NCBI GenBank assembly: GCA_045596285.1 | Contig: JAZOCA010000132.1 | Coordinates: forward strand, 1-8,043 | Reading direction: 5' to 3' | Source: HGM11416 sp045596285 | GTDB taxonomy: Bacteria; Bacillota; Clostridia; Christensenellales; Borkfalkiaceae | DNA length: 8,043 nucleotides | Part shown: piece by piece, positions 6,286 through 8,043 of the stretch | Position numbering within the stretch: position 1 is the stretch's first letter | How the letters are laid out: each line of letters begins with the position of its first letter | Made by a program: the position numbers and the translations under genes | Notes under the pieces: model-generated | Database searches by the model: none | Seen by the model: the letters and a program-made list of their open reading frames with translations, nothing else | Told to the model about the DNA's origin: nothing

Positions 6286-7431
6286 CTATTTCTTATTTCG
6301 TTCTAAAGCTTCATTCAATATCGATAAAGAAGCAGATTCATCAGGCTTATTCATATAGGGAATTTGCGGAGCAATTATTTGAATTGGCATTTCTAATCTC
6401 GATGATAAATATTCCTTTGCGCCTCTCATATAAGACACTCCACCGCCTGTTAACGCAACAGGAGCAGACACCCTTAAATCAAGTGGACACTCACGAAGCA
6501 CAGAATCTATCATGCCGGCAAGTTTATCCAAACAAAAACGCACCGTAAAATTTGTTTTCTGCAAAGGCAATAAAAAATCTTCATCATTGACAACAAGTTG
6601 ATAATGCCCGTCTGTACTTACGTCATATCCCAAATTGATTTTTCTTTTTAATCTTTCAGCGATTTCAAATTTAGTCATCATATCAATGGGTGAATCAGTA
6701 TCTATTATCTTAATAAGGTCAGCAGTTATATATCCTCCACCATAAGAAAAAGCTTTTTGATACAATACACCGCTACCATATGCAACGAAAACATTAGTCG
6801 TCAAATATCCTACGTCAATAACTATTCTCTTAACGTCTTTTTCTTCTTTCGGAATCAAATATTTACTTTCCGCAAGTGCTTCAGAAATAAATTCGACGTT
6901 ATTAACACCTGCCTGCTTGCAAATATTTGTTAGAGTTTTAACATACGACTTTGACGCATACATATTACATATTAAGCCTGTTAATTTATACGTCAACCTT
7001 CCTTCGGGATTATATATTCTTCTATTGTCATCTAAAGTATAAAACATAGCTTGCGTATCGGTAACAACGTAACCATATTTATCGTCCGAACCAATAGGAT
7101 AGTGAAGTTCATCCATTTCACGGCGACGTATTCGTTTCCTACGGGGAAAAGCAATATTATTTTCTTTGGTTGTTGCATACGAAAATTCGCCAGGAACACT
7201 AATATACAACTTGTTTATTGACGTTCTAGCCGCCTTAGCCGTACGTTTTAAAACGTCTTTCACCGCTGAAGCGAGAGAGGTCACGTCAAAAAATCTAGCG
7301 TCACAAAAACCTTCATATTCGCTTTCTGCAATACTTTTAATTAAAAAAGTACCGTTAACGCCCCTTTGTCCTATAATGCAGGTAACTTTTTGAGAACCGA
7401 TTTCTAATACGGCAACTGCATCTTTAGTCAT
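6286..7431 (-). CDS. ftsA: FtsA-like actin-fold division protein, divergent and short
   Basis: Likely the FtsA homologue that links FtsZ to the divisome. The call rests on position between ftsQ and ftsZ and on actin-fold motifs in the FtsA order: phosphate-1 VLEIGSQKV (8-16), an SHS2/1C-like region (about 78-165), EFISEALAESKYL (180-192), phosphate-2 IDVGYLTTNVFVAYGSG (205-221) followed by SYGGGYITADL (229-239), and adenosine motif VALTGGG (325-331). It has 381 residues against roughly 410-440 in well-studied FtsA. Substitutions are seen at nucleotide-binding sites: Glu for the usual Asp in phosphate-1, and GYLTTN where GGGTTD-like residues are common. Only 50 residues follow TGGG and the protein ends in NEALERNKK, with no recognisable amphipathic membrane helix. 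The start is the ATG at 7431, 5 bases after GGAGG (7441-7437); the TTG at 7443 lies just upstream of that site and cannot be the start. Confidence 0.85.
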   Translation of the reverse strand: MTKDAVAVLEIGSQKVTCIIGQRGVNGTFLIKSIAESEYEGFCDARFFDVTSLASAVKDVLKRTAKAARTSINKLYISVPGEFSYATTKENNIAFPRRKRIRRREMDELHYPIGSDDKYGYVVTDTQAMFYTLDDNRRIYNPEGRLTYKLTGLICNMYASKSYVKTLTNICKQAGVNNVEFISEALAESKYLIPKEEKDVKRIVIDVGYLTTNVFVAYGSGVLYQKAFSYGGGYITADLIKIIDTDSPIDMMTKFEIAERLKRKINLGYDVSTDGHYQLVVNDEDFLLPLQKTNFTVRFCLDKLAGMIDSVLRECPLDLRVSAPVALTGGGVSYMRGAKEYLSSRLEMPIQIIAPQIPYMNKPDESASLSILNEALERNKK

Positions 7432-7444
7432 AATTCCCTCCAAA

Positions 7445-7466
7445 AAATTTACTCATATAGTAAATT
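7445..7466 (-). other. AT-rich hairpin with T run between ftsQ and ftsA
   Basis: Starting at the ftsQ stop codon, AATTTACT (7466-7459) can pair with AGTAAATT (7453-7446) around the loop ATATG, with the T run extending to 7442. The shape resembles a terminator, but the 8-bp stem has only two G-C pairs, so it should be weak. It may be a mild attenuator, a 3'-end stabiliser for ftsQ, or chance in AT-rich DNA. The ftsA ribosome binding site follows directly. Confidence 0.3.
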
Positions 7467-8043
7467 ACTCAACAAAACTGTGAACGCTGTGAATATTTTT
7501 ATCGTTATCCCTTTCCATAACTTTAATTAACCCAGCAATTTTTCTATCTTCTTCTAAATCAATATAAAAGTCTACTCCGCTTTTTATTTTTTCTTCCAAT
7601 CTTACACCCGCTTTATTTATTTGAATAAGAACTCCCTCTTTCATTTGTAAATAAATAAAGTAATTGCCTTCTTCTGGTGTTTGAATAAAAGATATTTTTA
7701 AAACGTTAGAACTTACTTTTTCAATATTATGCGTTATAACAGCAACATCATTAATAAAACAATCAGGGAAATTAAATACACTCTTTAATTCACATTCAAT
7801 TTCCATGGGATAATAATTCTGACTATTATCCATATTTTCAAATATAAATTCAGTTAAATACTCTTTTTCATGAGGGCTATCTGCGGATTTTCTTACAATA
7901 AAATACTCTTCATCAAAAAAGAAATACTCTCCTGCTTTTTCATAATAGTATTTTTCAGTTCTTTCTTGTAGGTTAATAATCAATTCATTTGGATATTTTT
8001 TTTCTACCGATAAAACCTTTAAATATCTGTTGGATGTAATTTC
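7465..8043 (-). CDS. ftsQ: FtsQ/DivIB division protein, C-terminal part (5' end outside window)
   Basis: The frame is open from the window edge to the TAA at 7467-7465, giving 192 codons. The TTG at 7983 is internal, not a start. The first visible residues, NRYLKVLSVEKKYPNELIIN followed by LQERTEKYYYEK, match the end of the FtsQ/DivIB POTRA domain (conserved YP...L.I.V.ER pattern). The rest, rich in beta-strand-like alternation and ending with IYLQMKEGVLIQIN and GVDFYIDLEEDRKIAGL, fits the extracytoplasmic beta domain. The cytoplasmic tail, membrane helix and early POTRA domain would lie upstream. FtsQ/DivIB is a single-pass membrane protein that, with FtsL and DivIC/FtsB, controls septal peptidoglycan synthesis. 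Position 33 bases before the ftsA-like gene supports the call. Sequence conservation is weak outside the POTRA end, so the assignment leans partly on context. Confidence 0.8.
   Translation of the reverse strand, partial: EITSNRYLKVLSVEKKYPNELIINLQERTEKYYYEKAGEYFFFDEEYFIVRKSADSPHEKEYLTEFIFENMDNSQNYYPMEIECELKSVFNFPDCFINDVAVITHNIEKVSSNVLKISFIQTPEEGNYFIYLQMKEGVLIQINKAGVRLEEKIKSGVDFYIDLEEDRKIAGLIKVMERDNDKNIHSVHSFVE

Noticed and set aside
5236..6548. Plus-strand open frames antisense to ftsZ and the ftsA 3' end
   Set aside because: All are opposite intact, well-conserved genes and have no family-like motifs.
1..8043. Search for a defence, mobile or otherwise novel system
   Set aside because: All coding space is filled by recognisable housekeeping genes on one strand, with no repeats, integrase, transposase, tRNA or composition shift.

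Overview
The window is an AT-rich stretch of bacterial chromosome in which every convincing gene lies on the minus strand. Read in the direction of transcription, from high to low coordinates, the order is ftsQ/divIB (5' end outside the window), an ftsA-like gene, ftsZ, fhs, pyrC and carB (3' end outside the window). I see no RNA genes, mobile elements, CRISPR arrays or long repeats, and no gap without a gene exceeds about 105 bases. The strong GGAGG-type ribosome binding sites, low GC, FtsZ tail and class I dihydroorotase suggest a Firmicute (Bacillota), probably of clostridial type. That placement is inference; no 16S or other marker is present.

Region 1 (8043 to 4909) is the distal end of a dcw-type division cluster, ftsQ-ftsA-ftsZ. 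FtsZ is fully conventional. The FtsA homologue is short and divergent: its phosphate-binding motifs are altered, and it stops before the place where the membrane-binding amphipathic helix usually lies. A perfect GNRA-loop hairpin follows ftsZ and probably ends or attenuates the division transcript.

Region 2 (4831 to 3161) is fhs, formate-tetrahydrofolate ligase, which makes 10-formyl-tetrahydrofolate. It is full length and has its own hairpin terminator.

Region 3 (about 3139 to 1) starts a pyrimidine biosynthesis operon. A consensus promoter (TTGACA, 18 bases, TGTTATAAT) is embedded in the fhs terminator and should drive pyrC and then carB, which begins 5 bases after the pyrC stop. The leader is only about 35 bases, too short for a classical PyrR attenuator. 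The glutaminase subunit gene carA is not between pyrC and carB.

The genes are core housekeeping functions (septum formation, one-carbon metabolism, UMP synthesis). I did not find an undescribed system. The points most worth a second look are the reduced FtsA, the promoter nested in a terminator, and the regulatory layout of the pyrimidine genes.
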